The position numbers and the translations under genes are program-made. 64,000 nucleotides of DNA. Origin: CAVTJL01 sp963735065 (GTDB lineage Bacteria > Pseudomonadota > Alphaproteobacteria > Geminicoccales > Geminicoccaceae). The number at the start of each line of letters is the position of its first letter. Within the stretch, counting starts at the first letter, position 1. This document shows, in pieces, positions 53,759 to 62,013 of this stretch. Under the pieces are notes generated by a model. It ran no database searches. It was not told where the DNA came from and worked only from the letters and a program-made list of their open reading frames with translations. Location: the NCBI GenBank assembly GCA_963735065.1, contig CAVTJL010000001.1, forward strand, positions 558,001-622,000, written 5' to 3'.

Positions 53759-56433
53759 CCCGGCCGGCCCAGGGCCGCGCGCGCCGAGCGGCGGCCGACC
53801 ATCGCGTCGATCGCCACCGCCACCAGGATCACGAGCCCATAGACGCCCTGCAGCCACAGCGGATCGACGCGCACCAGCGTCAGGCCGTTGCGGATGACGA
53901 GCAGCGTCAGCGCCCCCAGCACCACGCCCAGCACCGTGCCGGAGCCGCCGCGGATCGCGACACCACCCACCACCACGGCCGCGATCACCGTGAGCTCGAA
54001 GCCGGTGGCGACGCGCGCATCGATCGTGGCGTAGCGCGATGCCCAAAGGGCACCGTCGAGGCCGGCCAGCAGCCCCGCGGCGCAGAAGGCGCCCAGCACC
54101 CGGCGACGCACCGGGATGCCCACGAGCAGCGCCCCGTCCGGGTTCGAGCCGATGGCGTAGAGCTCGCGGCCCATCGCCGTGGCGCGCAGCAGGTAGGCGA
54201 GGATGAGAAGCACGACGAGCGCGATCAGCACGATGCCGGGCACGCCCGCAACGCTGCGGCTCGTCATGTCGAGCCAGGCCTGGGGCACCTGATCGGCGCT
54301 GACCTGGTGCCCGGCCGCGAGCAGGCTCGTCGCCCCGCGAAAGAGCGAGAGCGTGCCCAGCGTGACGACGATGGCCGGCACCCGGCCGAAGGTCACGACG
54401 AGCCCGTTGATGAGACCGCATCCTATGCCCAGCGCCGCGGCGGTTCCGATCCCGGCCCACACGCCCAGCGCTGGATGGAGATGCATCATGTCCGCCGAGG
54501 CATAGGCGGTGAGCCCGATGACCGAGGCCACCGAGAGGTCGATGTTGCGCGTGATGAGCACCAGCATCTGGCCGGCCGCGACGATCGTCAGGAGTGCTGC
54601 GTCGAGCGAGAGCGCGGTGAGGTTCGAGCCGCTCAGCATGCGCGGGTTCACCACGGCCACCGGCAGGATCACCGCCGCCATGGCGAGCACGAGGCCGAGC
54701 TCGCGCTTGGCGGCGAGGCTGCCGAGCCAGGAGGGACGCCGCGGCGGCTCGGGAGGTGCGGCCGCCATGGCCGCGGCCGGCCTTCCCGCATCGGCATCCG
54801 GTTCCGGGGCCGAAGCGGTGTCGATCGCCGCGTGCAGGATGCGCTCCTGGGTGGCCTCCCCGCGCGCCATCTCGGCCGTGATGCGCCCCTCGCGCAGCAC
54901 GAGGATGCGGTCGCACATGCCCAGCAGCTCGGGCAGCTCGGAGGAGATGAGGAGGATCGCCATGCCCTGTGCGGCGAGGTCGGCGATGAGCTTGTGGACC
55001 TCGGCCTTGGTCTGCACGTCGACGCCCTGGGTGGGCTCGTCCAGGATCAAAAGGCGCGGCTCGGCCGCCAGCCACTTGGCCAGCACCACCTTTTGCTGGT
55101 TGCCGCCCGAGAGGGTGCGCACCGGCTGCGCATAGTCGCCGCTGAAGCGCAGCCGCAGCCGCTCGAGATGCGGGCGCACCAGCGCCAGCTCGCGCGGCCG
55201 CTGCACGAGGCCCAGGCGGGCGGCGCGGCCGATGACCGGCAGCGAGGCGTTGGCGAGGATGCCGAACTCCATGACCAGGCTCTGCCCGATCCGGTCCTCG
55301 GAGAGATAGACGACGCCGGCCCGCTTGGCGGCGGCGGGCGAGCGGAAGGCGACGGGCCGGCCGTCGAGGCGGACGGTGCCGGCATCGGCCCGGTCGACGC
55401 CGAACAGCACGCGCGCGATCTCGGTGCGCCCGCTGCCGACGAGGCCGGCAAAGCCCACGATCTCGCCCGCCCTGACGCTGAAGGAGGCATCGGCGAAGGC
55501 GCCCTCGCGCGTCAGCCCCTCGACCTCGAGGACGACGCGGCCGGGCTTGTCCGACACCCGCGGGTACATGTCGCCGAGCGCCCGGCCCACCATCAGCCGC
55601 ACGGCCCGCTCGTGCGGCATGTCGGCCGCCGCCGCGGTGGCGACGAGCCTGCCGTCGCGCAGCACCGCGATCCGGTCGGCGACGCGGTAGACCTCCTCCA
55701 TGCGGTGCCCGACGAACATCATCGCCACGCCATGCTCGCGCAGCCCGTCAACAACGGTGAACAGCCGGTCGACCTCGCGCCGCGACAGGGCCGCGGTGGG
55801 CTCGTCCATGATGAGCACCCGCGCCTCGGCCGAGAGCGCTCTCGCCACCTCGACCAGCTGCTGCTCGGAGCTGCGCAGGCGCCCCAGGGGCGCCTCCGGA
55901 TCGGCGGACAGGCCCACCAGCGCCAGCAGGCGCTCCGCCTCCCGGCGCATCCCCGCCCGGTCGAGCGGCATCAGCGTCCCGCCGCGGCGGCCCACGGCCT
56001 CGGTGCGGCCGACGAAGATGTTCTCCGCGACGCCGAGATCGGGAAACAGCCCCGGATGCTGATGCATCACGGCGATGCCGTGGCGGCGCGCGTCCTGCGG
56101 CGTGCGCAGCTCGACCGGACGGCCGTCGAGCAGCACCTCGCCCTCGTCCGGGCGAAGGACGCCCGCCAGCAGCTTCACGCAGGTGCTCTTGCCGGCCCCG
56201 TTCTCACCCAGGAGCGCCAGCACCTCGCCCCGCCGCAGCTCGAGCGAGACATCATCAACGGCGAGGGTACCGCCGAACGCCTTGCCGACCCGATGGAGGC
56301 GGGCCACGACCTCGCCGCCGGGGCCGTCCTGACGCCGGCCGGCAGATGTCGCCGCCTCGCGCCCGATGGTACCCGCCATCCGCGCGCCCACCTCGTTCTT
56401 GGCTTCCGGCTCCAGGAGCCGCGCCTCCCTCAT
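53755..56433 (-). CDS. Fused two-domain ABC ATPase and permease (RhaT-RhaP type fusion)
   Basis: 892 aa, about the sum of a 500-residue RbsA/RhaT ATPase and a 330-residue permease. First ATPase domain: Walker A GENGAGKST (76-84), signature reduced to LRSSEQQLVEVARAL, Walker B VLIMDEPTAAL. Second domain: degenerate P-loop GLVGSGRTEIAR, good signature LSGGNQQKVVLAKWL, Walker B LLILDEPTQGVD. An Ala/Pro linker (near residues 545-575, PEPDADAGRPAAAMAAAPPEP) joins it to a full CUT2 permease (LVLITRNIDLSVASVIGLTAYA, YAIGSNPDGALLVGIPVRRRVLGAF, VVGGVAIRGGSGTVLGVVLGAL). The frame is unbroken, so the fusion is real. Partners are the following permease and binding protein. Confidence 0.9.
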   Translation of the reverse strand: MREARLLEPEAKNEVGARMAGTIGREAATSAGRRQDGPGGEVVARLHRVGKAFGGTLAVDDVSLELRRGEVLALLGENGAGKSTCVKLLAGVLRPDEGEVLLDGRPVELRTPQDARRHGIAVMHQHPGLFPDLGVAENIFVGRTEAVGRRGGTLMPLDRAGMRREAERLLALVGLSADPEAPLGRLRSSEQQLVEVARALSAEARVLIMDEPTAALSRREVDRLFTVVDGLREHGVAMMFVGHRMEEVYRVADRIAVLRDGRLVATAAAADMPHERAVRLMVGRALGDMYPRVSDKPGRVVLEVEGLTREGAFADASFSVRAGEIVGFAGLVGSGRTEIARVLFGVDRADAGTVRLDGRPVAFRSPAAAKRAGVVYLSEDRIGQSLVMEFGILANASLPVIGRAARLGLVQRPRELALVRPHLERLRLRFSGDYAQPVRTLSGGNQQKVVLAKWLAAEPRLLILDEPTQGVDVQTKAEVHKLIADLAAQGMAILLISSELPELLGMCDRILVLREGRITAEMARGEATQERILHAAIDTASAPEPDADAGRPAAAMAAAPPEPPRRPSWLGSLAAKRELGLVLAMAAVILPVAVVNPRMLSGSNLTALSLDAALLTIVAAGQMLVLITRNIDLSVASVIGLTAYASADMMHLHPALGVWAGIGTAAALGIGCGLINGLVVTFGRVPAIVVTLGTLSLFRGATSLLAAGHQVSADQVPQAWLDMTSRSVAGVPGIVLIALVVLLILAYLLRATAMGRELYAIGSNPDGALLVGIPVRRRVLGAFCAAGLLAGLDGALWASRYATIDARVATGFELTVIAAVVVGGVAIRGGSGTVLGVVLGALTLLVIRNGLTLVRVDPLWLQGVYGLVILVAVAIDAMVGRRSARAALGRPG

Positions 56434-56546
56434 TCTGTGGCCTTTCCGACCACAAGAATGATTTCATCCCCTCACGGGCGACGCAAGCGCTTCCTCGGCG
56501 GCACCCACGAGGGCCTGATGCCCTCCGCCTCGAGGCCTGGCGATGC
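56434..56546 (-). other. Short gap between SDR and fused transporter gene
   Basis: 113 bases between two minus-strand genes. It includes the AT-richer stretch GAATGATTTCATCC (56456-56469), in which ATGA and TCAT form a small inverted repeat around TT. This may be a regulator site or an internal promoter; I see no clear -35/-10. Confidence 0.35.
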
Positions 56547-57305
56547 TCAGTAGCGGCCGACGAGGAGCCCGCCGTCGACGACGATCACCTGCCCCGTGAT
56601 GTAGCGGGCGCCCTCGGAGGCGAGGAAGAGCGCCACGTCGGCCACATCCTCGGGCTCGCCGACGCGGCCCATGGGCAGGAAGGAGGCGGCGGCCTCGAGG
56701 CCGGCCTCGCCCAGCGAATGCACCTCGGAGAGGGCCTGCGCGGTGCGGATGTAGCCCGGCGCTATGCCGTTGACGCGCACACCGTCGCGGGCCAGCTCGA
56801 CCGCGAGGCCGCGGACCAGGCCCACCACCCCCGCCTTGGCGGCCGAGTAGTGGACATGCTCGTCCCAGCCATAGGCGACGCCCATGATGGACGAGAGCGC
56901 GACGATGGCACCCTTGCGCCGCTCGCGCATCGCCGGGGCCGCGGCGCGGATGATGCGGAAGACGCCCGAGAGATCGATGTCGATCGTGTGATCCCACTTG
57001 TCGTCGTCCAGCTTCGCCAGCGGCACCTTGTGGGCGATGCCGGCGTTGGCGATCACCGTGTCGAGAGGGCCGTAGGCCGCCTGGACCTTGGCCACCACCG
57101 CCTCGGTCGCGCTCGTGCTGCGCACGTCGAGCATGTGAAACTCGGCCTGCCCGCCGCCCTCGACGATCGCCGTCGCGACCTCCTGCCCCTCCTTCTCGAG
57201 AACATCGGTCACGATCACCCGATAGCCCGCCTTGGCGAAGGCCAGGGCGGTGGCCCGGCCGATGCCTATGCCGCCGCCTGTCACGAGCATCGTCCGGTCG
57301 TCCAT
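56547..57305 (-). CDS. Short-chain dehydrogenase/reductase
   Basis: 252 aa classical SDR. Cofactor loop TGGGIGIGRATALAFAKAG, NAG motif IANAGIAHKVP, active site Ser in VALSSIMG and YSAAK, then PGYIRTAQ and the C-terminal FLASEGARYITGQVIVVDGG. The aspartate in VTDVLEKEG at the end of strand 2 favours NAD(H). It heads the rhamnose-type transporter operon, so oxidation of the imported sugar to a lactone is a reasonable inference (rhamnose and fucose dehydrogenases are SDRs). I chose the ATG at 57305 because it begins directly with MDDRTMLVTGGG; the upstream in-frame extension has no protein character. Confidence 0.88.
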   Translation of the reverse strand: MDDRTMLVTGGGIGIGRATALAFAKAGYRVIVTDVLEKEGQEVATAIVEGGGQAEFHMLDVRSTSATEAVVAKVQAAYGPLDTVIANAGIAHKVPLAKLDDDKWDHTIDIDLSGVFRIIRAAAPAMRERRKGAIVALSSIMGVAYGWDEHVHYSAAKAGVVGLVRGLAVELARDGVRVNGIAPGYIRTAQALSEVHSLGEAGLEAAASFLPMGRVGEPEDVADVALFLASEGARYITGQVIVVDGGLLVGRY

Positions 57306-57536
57306 GGAAAGCCTCCGGTCCAAGGGAGTGGATGGTGATGCCTCTTCCACAGGCAGGCCATCATGCGCCGATGTGCATAATGCATGCCATAGGCTTCGGC
57401 CGCGCGGGATCACGCCGAGGCAACAGCTTCAGGCTGACACGTCTCCTCGTCGGCGGACGATTCCGGTGGCGTGGCGCAGGTGGAAGCGGCCCCGGGACTC
57501 GAGCGCTCCGCGGCGGCCCCGCGGCGCTCGCTGCTG

Positions 57537-57770
57537 TGACTATCAAGCGCGCATCTGCCGTCCGCCGCGGCAACAGCAACAGCGCTGAGCATGCCGAGAT
57601 CTGCATGCACAAGGCAGCCGCCGGCACGGCATCCCGCCTCACGCGTCTGTGATCACAGGCGGCAGTGACCATCAAATATGCACCTGCTTCCTGCCGCGCC
57701 ACCGCCAAGAGGGCCACCCGTGCCGTGATCTGCCCGCGCAAGGCTGTCGCAGGCCCTGCGTTTTCTACCC
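57537..57770 (+). repeat. Degenerate 129-bp tandem repeat
   Basis: The block beginning TGACTATCAA at 57537 recurs beginning TGACCATCAA at 57666, an offset of 129 bases (43 codons). By hand alignment about two thirds of the first 79 positions agree, including GATCTGC and the end CAAGGC. The shared part CGCCGCGGCAACAGC (57563) also has a near copy CGCCGAGGCAACAGC at 57413. In one frame both blocks read VTIK/MTIK followed by Ala/Arg-rich sequence. It may be a decayed repeat-protein gene or a non-coding repeat. Confidence 0.5.
57647..57658. promoter_or_regulatory. Perfect palindrome CTGTGATCACAG
   Basis: A 12-base perfect palindrome in the gap before the hydantoinase genes. A second copy of its 10-base core lies 169 bases downstream. 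The core resembles a compressed CRP/FNR half-site pair or a GntR-type operator. The cognate regulator is unknown. Confidence 0.4.
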
Positions 57771-57816
57771 GTCACAGGCCCGGACGGGAACTGGCACGCA
57801 TCCTGCTTGGCACGCA

Positions 57817-57826
57817 TGTGATCACA
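57817..57826. promoter_or_regulatory. Palindrome TGTGATCACA, second copy
   Basis: Same 10-base core as at 57648, in a similar context (CACGC before, CAG and CGGC after). It lies about 120 bases upstream of the hyuA-type gene, a plausible operator position. Confidence 0.4.
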
Positions 57827-57944
57827 GTCGGCGGCCATCACCTCGTCGAGGCGACGGCCGGTCTTCCGCACCGGTGCCCAAGAGAGCCGGGGCGTCGTCC
57901 AATCGCCATGCTGACCGCAACTCACGAAGAAGCTTGGGATCCCC

Positions 57945-59984
57945 ATGGGCATATTGTTGGGTGTGGATGTTGGCGGGACGTTCACGGACTTCGTGGCCTA
58001 CGACAATTCCGGACGCTCGGTCGAAGTTTGGAAGGTTCCATCCGTCCCGGGCGACCCTGTCTCGGGCGTTCTGGCGGGGCTCGACGGCTTTGCCGGCAAG
58101 GCATCGGTCGAGGCGATCCGCCTCGGCACGACGGTGGCGACCAACGCCGTCCTCGAGCGCAAGGGTGCCACCGTCGCCTATGTGACGACGCGCGGCCACC
58201 AGGATGCCGTCTTCATCCAGCGCGGCAACCGGCGCTGGCACTACGACATGAGCTGGGTGAAGCCCAAGCCGCTGGTGCAGCGCCGGCACTGCTTCGAGCT
58301 GAACGAGCGCATCGACGCCTATGGCGAGGTGCTGACGCCGCTCGACCCGGCCGAGGTCGTCGAGGTGGCCCGCCGCATCCGGGCGCGCCCGGAGATCCAG
58401 GCCGTCGCCGTATGCCTGCTCTTCTCCTACCTCAACCCGACGCACGAGCTGATGGTGAAGCGCATCCTCGCGGCCGAGCTCGGCCAGGACATGCCGGTCT
58501 CGGTGTCCTACGAGGTCCTGCCCAAGTGGAAGGAGTATGAGCGGGCCTCGACGACGATCGCCGATGCCTATCTGCGGCCCGTGGTGACGCGTCAGCTCTC
58601 GCGGATGCGGGCGCGGCTCGACGAGGCGGGCCATCGCGCGGGTGCCGTCGTGATCAAGTCGAACGGCGGCGAGATGACGCTCGACGCCGCGGCCTCGGCG
58701 CCGGTCAACCTGGTCCTGTCCGGGCCGACGGGCGGGGTCATCGCCAGCCGCCACATCGCCGAGCTCTTGAGCATCGACCGGCTGGTCACGATCGACATGG
58801 GCGGCACGTCGACCGACGTCTCGACCGTGCTGGACCGCAAGGAGAGCTTCACCACCGCCTTCGAGATCGAGTGGGGCGTGCCCATCCAGATCCCGATGAT
58901 CGACATCCGCACCATCGGTGCGGGCGGCGGCTCGATCGCCTGGATCGACAAGGGCGGCCTCCTGCGCGTGGGCCCGCAGAGCGCCGGGGCGCGGCCGGGC
59001 CCCGCCTGCTACGGCAATGGCGGCACCGAGGCCACCGTCACCGACGCCAACCTCGTCCTGGGCCGCATCAACCCCGCCAACTTCCTGGGCGGGCGCATGA
59101 AGCTCGACGTCGAGGCGGCGCGCGCGGCCATCGGCAGGGTCGCCCAGGCCCTGGGCCCCAACATCGGGGTCGAGGAGACCGCGATGGCGATCGTGCGCAT
59201 CGTCAACAACAACATGATAGCGGCCCTGCGCTCGGTGCTGATCGAGCGCGGCCTCGACCCGCACGACTTCACGCTGTGCGCCTTCGGCGGCGCCACGCCG
59301 CTGCATGCGAGCGAGCTGTGCGGCGAGGTCGGCATCCCCAAGGCGATCGTGCCCCTCAATCCCGGCCAGTTCTCGGCCTACGGCTTCATCCTCACCAACC
59401 CCAGGGTCGACCGCCAGCGCACGACCCAGCTCACCTCGAAGGGCTTCGACGGCAAGCGGGCCAACGAGGTGATGGAGGCGCTGGTGGCCGAGAGCGTGGG
59501 CGAGCTCGAGGCGCAGGGCCTGAAGGAAGGCTTCGAGGTCTATCGCGGCCTCGAGATGCGCTATCTCGGCCAGAACTACGAGCTCGAGCTGCCGCTCACC
59601 TTCGAGCGCTTCGACGAGACGACGAGCGAGCGGCTGTGGACCGCCTTCCACGAGGCGCACGAGGCGCGCTTCGGCTTCAGCATCCCGGGCGAGATCATCG
59701 AGATCGTGAACTACACGGTCACCGTGACCGCACGCACGCCCAAGCCCGCGATCGCCCGCATCGAGGCGGGCGGCGGCAACCCCGAGCCCACCGAGCGGCG
59801 GACCGTCTGGCTTCTGGGCGGCCCCCAGGAGGTGCCGATCTTCGATCGCGAGCGGCTGCGCGCCGGCGACCGGATCACCGGCCCGGCCCTGATCGAGGAG
59901 GCGGCGTCGGTGACCATGCTCGACGCCGGCCATCGCCTCACGGTCGACGCGTTCGGCCACCTCCTCATCGACACCACCGTCTAG
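57945..59984 (+). CDS. Hydantoinase/oxoprolinase subunit A (HyuA family)
   Basis: 679 aa. GVDVGGTFTDFVAYD near residue 6 is the N-terminal ATP-binding loop of the ASKHA-like HyuA domain. IRLGTTVATNAVLERKGATVAYVTT is the second hallmark, and DMGGTSTDVS the hydantoinase_A core. GAGGGSIAWID and GARPGPACYGNGGTEATVTDANLVLGR follow. The family includes N-methylhydantoinase, 5-oxoprolinase and acetone/acetophenone carboxylase subunits: ATP-dependent opening of cyclic amides, or carboxylation. It forms a complex with the B subunit 16 bases downstream. No strong ribosome site is seen before the ATG at 57945, but the conserved loop starts at once, so the start is likely right. Confidence 0.92.
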   Translation: MGILLGVDVGGTFTDFVAYDNSGRSVEVWKVPSVPGDPVSGVLAGLDGFAGKASVEAIRLGTTVATNAVLERKGATVAYVTTRGHQDAVFIQRGNRRWHYDMSWVKPKPLVQRRHCFELNERIDAYGEVLTPLDPAEVVEVARRIRARPEIQAVAVCLLFSYLNPTHELMVKRILAAELGQDMPVSVSYEVLPKWKEYERASTTIADAYLRPVVTRQLSRMRARLDEAGHRAGAVVIKSNGGEMTLDAAASAPVNLVLSGPTGGVIASRHIAELLSIDRLVTIDMGGTSTDVSTVLDRKESFTTAFEIEWGVPIQIPMIDIRTIGAGGGSIAWIDKGGLLRVGPQSAGARPGPACYGNGGTEATVTDANLVLGRINPANFLGGRMKLDVEAARAAIGRVAQALGPNIGVEETAMAIVRIVNNNMIAALRSVLIERGLDPHDFTLCAFGGATPLHASELCGEVGIPKAIVPLNPGQFSAYGFILTNPRVDRQRTTQLTSKGFDGKRANEVMEALVAESVGELEAQGLKEGFEVYRGLEMRYLGQNYELELPLTFERFDETTSERLWTAFHEAHEARFGFSIPGEIIEIVNYTVTVTARTPKPAIARIEAGGGNPEPTERRTVWLLGGPQEVPIFDRERLRAGDRITGPALIEEAASVTMLDAGHRLTVDAFGHLLIDTTV

Positions 59985-60000
59985 GCCGGGAGAGCCAGCG

Positions 60001-61938
60001 ATGCGCTTCGCGAGCAACGGCTACTACATCGAGAAGTACGTCAAGTGCGCCTGCTGCGGCATGCTGGTCTACGGGCCCGGCATCAAGGGCGAGCGTCGCG
60101 GCAAGCCCGCCATCTTCTGCACCGACTGGTGCGTCGAGTGGGCTGCCCTCACCGACGCCGATCCCGGCTATGTCAGCCTGCCGATCGTCCAGCCCAAGCT
60201 GCCGATCGAGGAGAAGGCCAAGCTCCGCACGGAGCGTCTGGCGCCGCCCGACCCGGTGATGATGACCATCCTCGATTCGACCATGGTGTCGATCTGCCGC
60301 GAGATGGGCATCCTCCTCATGAAGACGTCCTACTCGACGATCTTCAACGAGGGCCTCGATTTCACCTGTGCTCTGGCCGACGCCAAGGGCGACATGATCG
60401 CCTGCGCCGAGTTCTGCCCCACCATGATCGGCGGCATGCCGCTCCTGATAAAGACCTGCGCGCAGGAGATCCCGTTCGACACGCTCGAGGAGGGTGACGT
60501 CATCCTCCACAACGATCCCTATCGCGGCGGGCTGCACTGCCCCGAGCACACCTTCTTCAAGCCCTTCTTCGTCGACGGCAAGCTCATGGGCTTTGCCGTC
60601 TGCATCGGCCACATCGCCGAGATCGGCGGCATGGTGCCCGGCGCCTTCTGCGGCGAGGCCACCGAGATCTTCCACGAGGGCCTCCGCGTGCCGCCGGTCC
60701 ACATCAAGAAGGCGGGCAAGGACGTCGACGAGGTGTGGAAGCTGCTCCTCGCCAACACCCGCACGCCGCGCCAGAACTACGGCGATCTGCGCGCGATGAT
60801 CGCCTCGGTCGATCTCGGCGTCGCGCGGACGACGGAGATCATCAACAAATACGGCAAGGAGGTCTTCCAGGAGACCTGCGAGGACCTGATGGACTACGCC
60901 GAGCGGCGGATGCGGGCCGAGCTCGCCTCCTTCCCCGACGGCAAGTACGGCTTCGAGGACGTCATCGAGAACGACGGCATCGAGCTCAAGCCCTACACGG
61001 TGGCGATCGACCTCTACATCCAGGGCGACGAGGTGGTGGCCGACTACAGCCGCAGCTCGCCGCAGGCCAAGGGGCCGGTCAACGCCACCCTGGGTGTGGC
61101 GACCGGTGCCGTCTATAACGGCCTCCTCCACGTCACCGATCCCTCGATCCCCAAGAACTCCGGCTGCTTCAGGCCGATCCGGGTGGTGGCGCCGCCGGCC
61201 AAGGTGATCAACGTCGACTATCCGGGCCCGCTCGTCGCCGGCAACACCGAGACCCATCCCCGCCTCGCCAACATCGTGATCGGCGCGATGGGCGCCTGCG
61301 TGCCCGAGCGGGTCATGGCATCCGAGAGCTGCACCGGCACCAATTTCGTCTTCGGCGGCAATCATCCGGACTATGACGAGTATTTCGCCTGCTACGATCT
61401 GATGTCCGGCGGCTGGGGCGGGCGCTTCGGTCATGACGGCAACGACTGCGTCATCGCCATCAACGGCAATTGCCGCTTCAATCCCACCGAGGTGTTCGAG
61501 GCGCGGTTCCCGTTCATGGTCGAGACCTGCGAGCTGATCCCGGATTCGGGCGGCGCCGGTCAGTGGCGGGGCGGGCTCGGCTATCGGCGCACCCTCAAGG
61601 CGACGAAGGTGCCGATCACCGGCAGCCAGTGCAGCGACCGCCACGAGGTCAGGCCCTGGGCGATCTTCGGCGGCGAGCCCGGCGGCAATGGCGGCACGCT
61701 GATCCAAAAGGCCGGCAGCGACGAGTGGCGCACCGTGTGCCAGCTCTACGGCAAGGTCAGCTCCAGCAAATACGCCAACATCCAGCTCGAGCCCGGCGAT
61801 CGCATCCGCCTTTGGACCCCGGGTGGCGGCGGCTACGGCGATCCGCTGAAGCGCGACCCGGAGGCGGTCAAGGAAGACCTCGCCGAAGGCTACATCTCCA
61901 AAGAGGCCGCAACCGAAACCTACAAGCTCTCGCCTTGA
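60001..61938 (+). CDS. Hydantoinase/oxoprolinase subunit B (HyuB family) with cysteine-rich N-terminal extension
   Basis: 645 aa. The HyuB domain starts near residue 80 (DPVMMTILDSTMVSICREMGILLMKTSYS) and includes GDVILHNDPYRGGLHCPEH, GHIAEIGGMVPGAF and GNTETHPRLAN. Before it are about 75 extra residues with KCACCGMLVYG (Cys16, 18, 19) and FCTDWCVEW (Cys40, 44). This spacing suggests a small zinc-binding knuckle. Acetone carboxylases have a separate small zinc-binding gamma subunit, so this extension may be its fused counterpart, which would favour a carboxylase or a multi-subunit hydantoinase-like enzyme. That is inference. GGGAGAG lies before the ATG. Confidence 0.9.
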   Translation: MRFASNGYYIEKYVKCACCGMLVYGPGIKGERRGKPAIFCTDWCVEWAALTDADPGYVSLPIVQPKLPIEEKAKLRTERLAPPDPVMMTILDSTMVSICREMGILLMKTSYSTIFNEGLDFTCALADAKGDMIACAEFCPTMIGGMPLLIKTCAQEIPFDTLEEGDVILHNDPYRGGLHCPEHTFFKPFFVDGKLMGFAVCIGHIAEIGGMVPGAFCGEATEIFHEGLRVPPVHIKKAGKDVDEVWKLLLANTRTPRQNYGDLRAMIASVDLGVARTTEIINKYGKEVFQETCEDLMDYAERRMRAELASFPDGKYGFEDVIENDGIELKPYTVAIDLYIQGDEVVADYSRSSPQAKGPVNATLGVATGAVYNGLLHVTDPSIPKNSGCFRPIRVVAPPAKVINVDYPGPLVAGNTETHPRLANIVIGAMGACVPERVMASESCTGTNFVFGGNHPDYDEYFACYDLMSGGWGGRFGHDGNDCVIAINGNCRFNPTEVFEARFPFMVETCELIPDSGGAGQWRGGLGYRRTLKATKVPITGSQCSDRHEVRPWAIFGGEPGGNGGTLIQKAGSDEWRTVCQLYGKVSSSKYANIQLEPGDRIRLWTPGGGGYGDPLKRDPEAVKEDLAEGYISKEAATETYKLSP

Positions 61939-62013
61939 TGGCAGCGCGCCCGGATTCCCCGGCGCCAGCTGCCCCGCCATCGGCGGATTCCTGACCAAGC
62001 AAGGAAGGCAGGC

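Larger units (their letters stand above)
57306..57944. other. Long gene-poor region between divergent operons
   Basis: About 640 bases with no convincing gene. It contains a diverged tandem repeat (57537-57770) and two TGTGATCACA palindromes, listed separately. The start of the region at 57375-57390 has GTGCATAATGCATGCC, a further small palindrome. Promoters for both the minus-strand sugar operon and the plus-strand hydantoinase genes should lie here, but I could not fix a clear -35/-10 pair. Confidence 0.6.

Noticed and set aside
57332..57652. 106-codon plus-strand frame through the repeats
   Set aside because: Composition is shadow-like and no ribosome site is visible; the repeat similarity is better recorded as a repeat.
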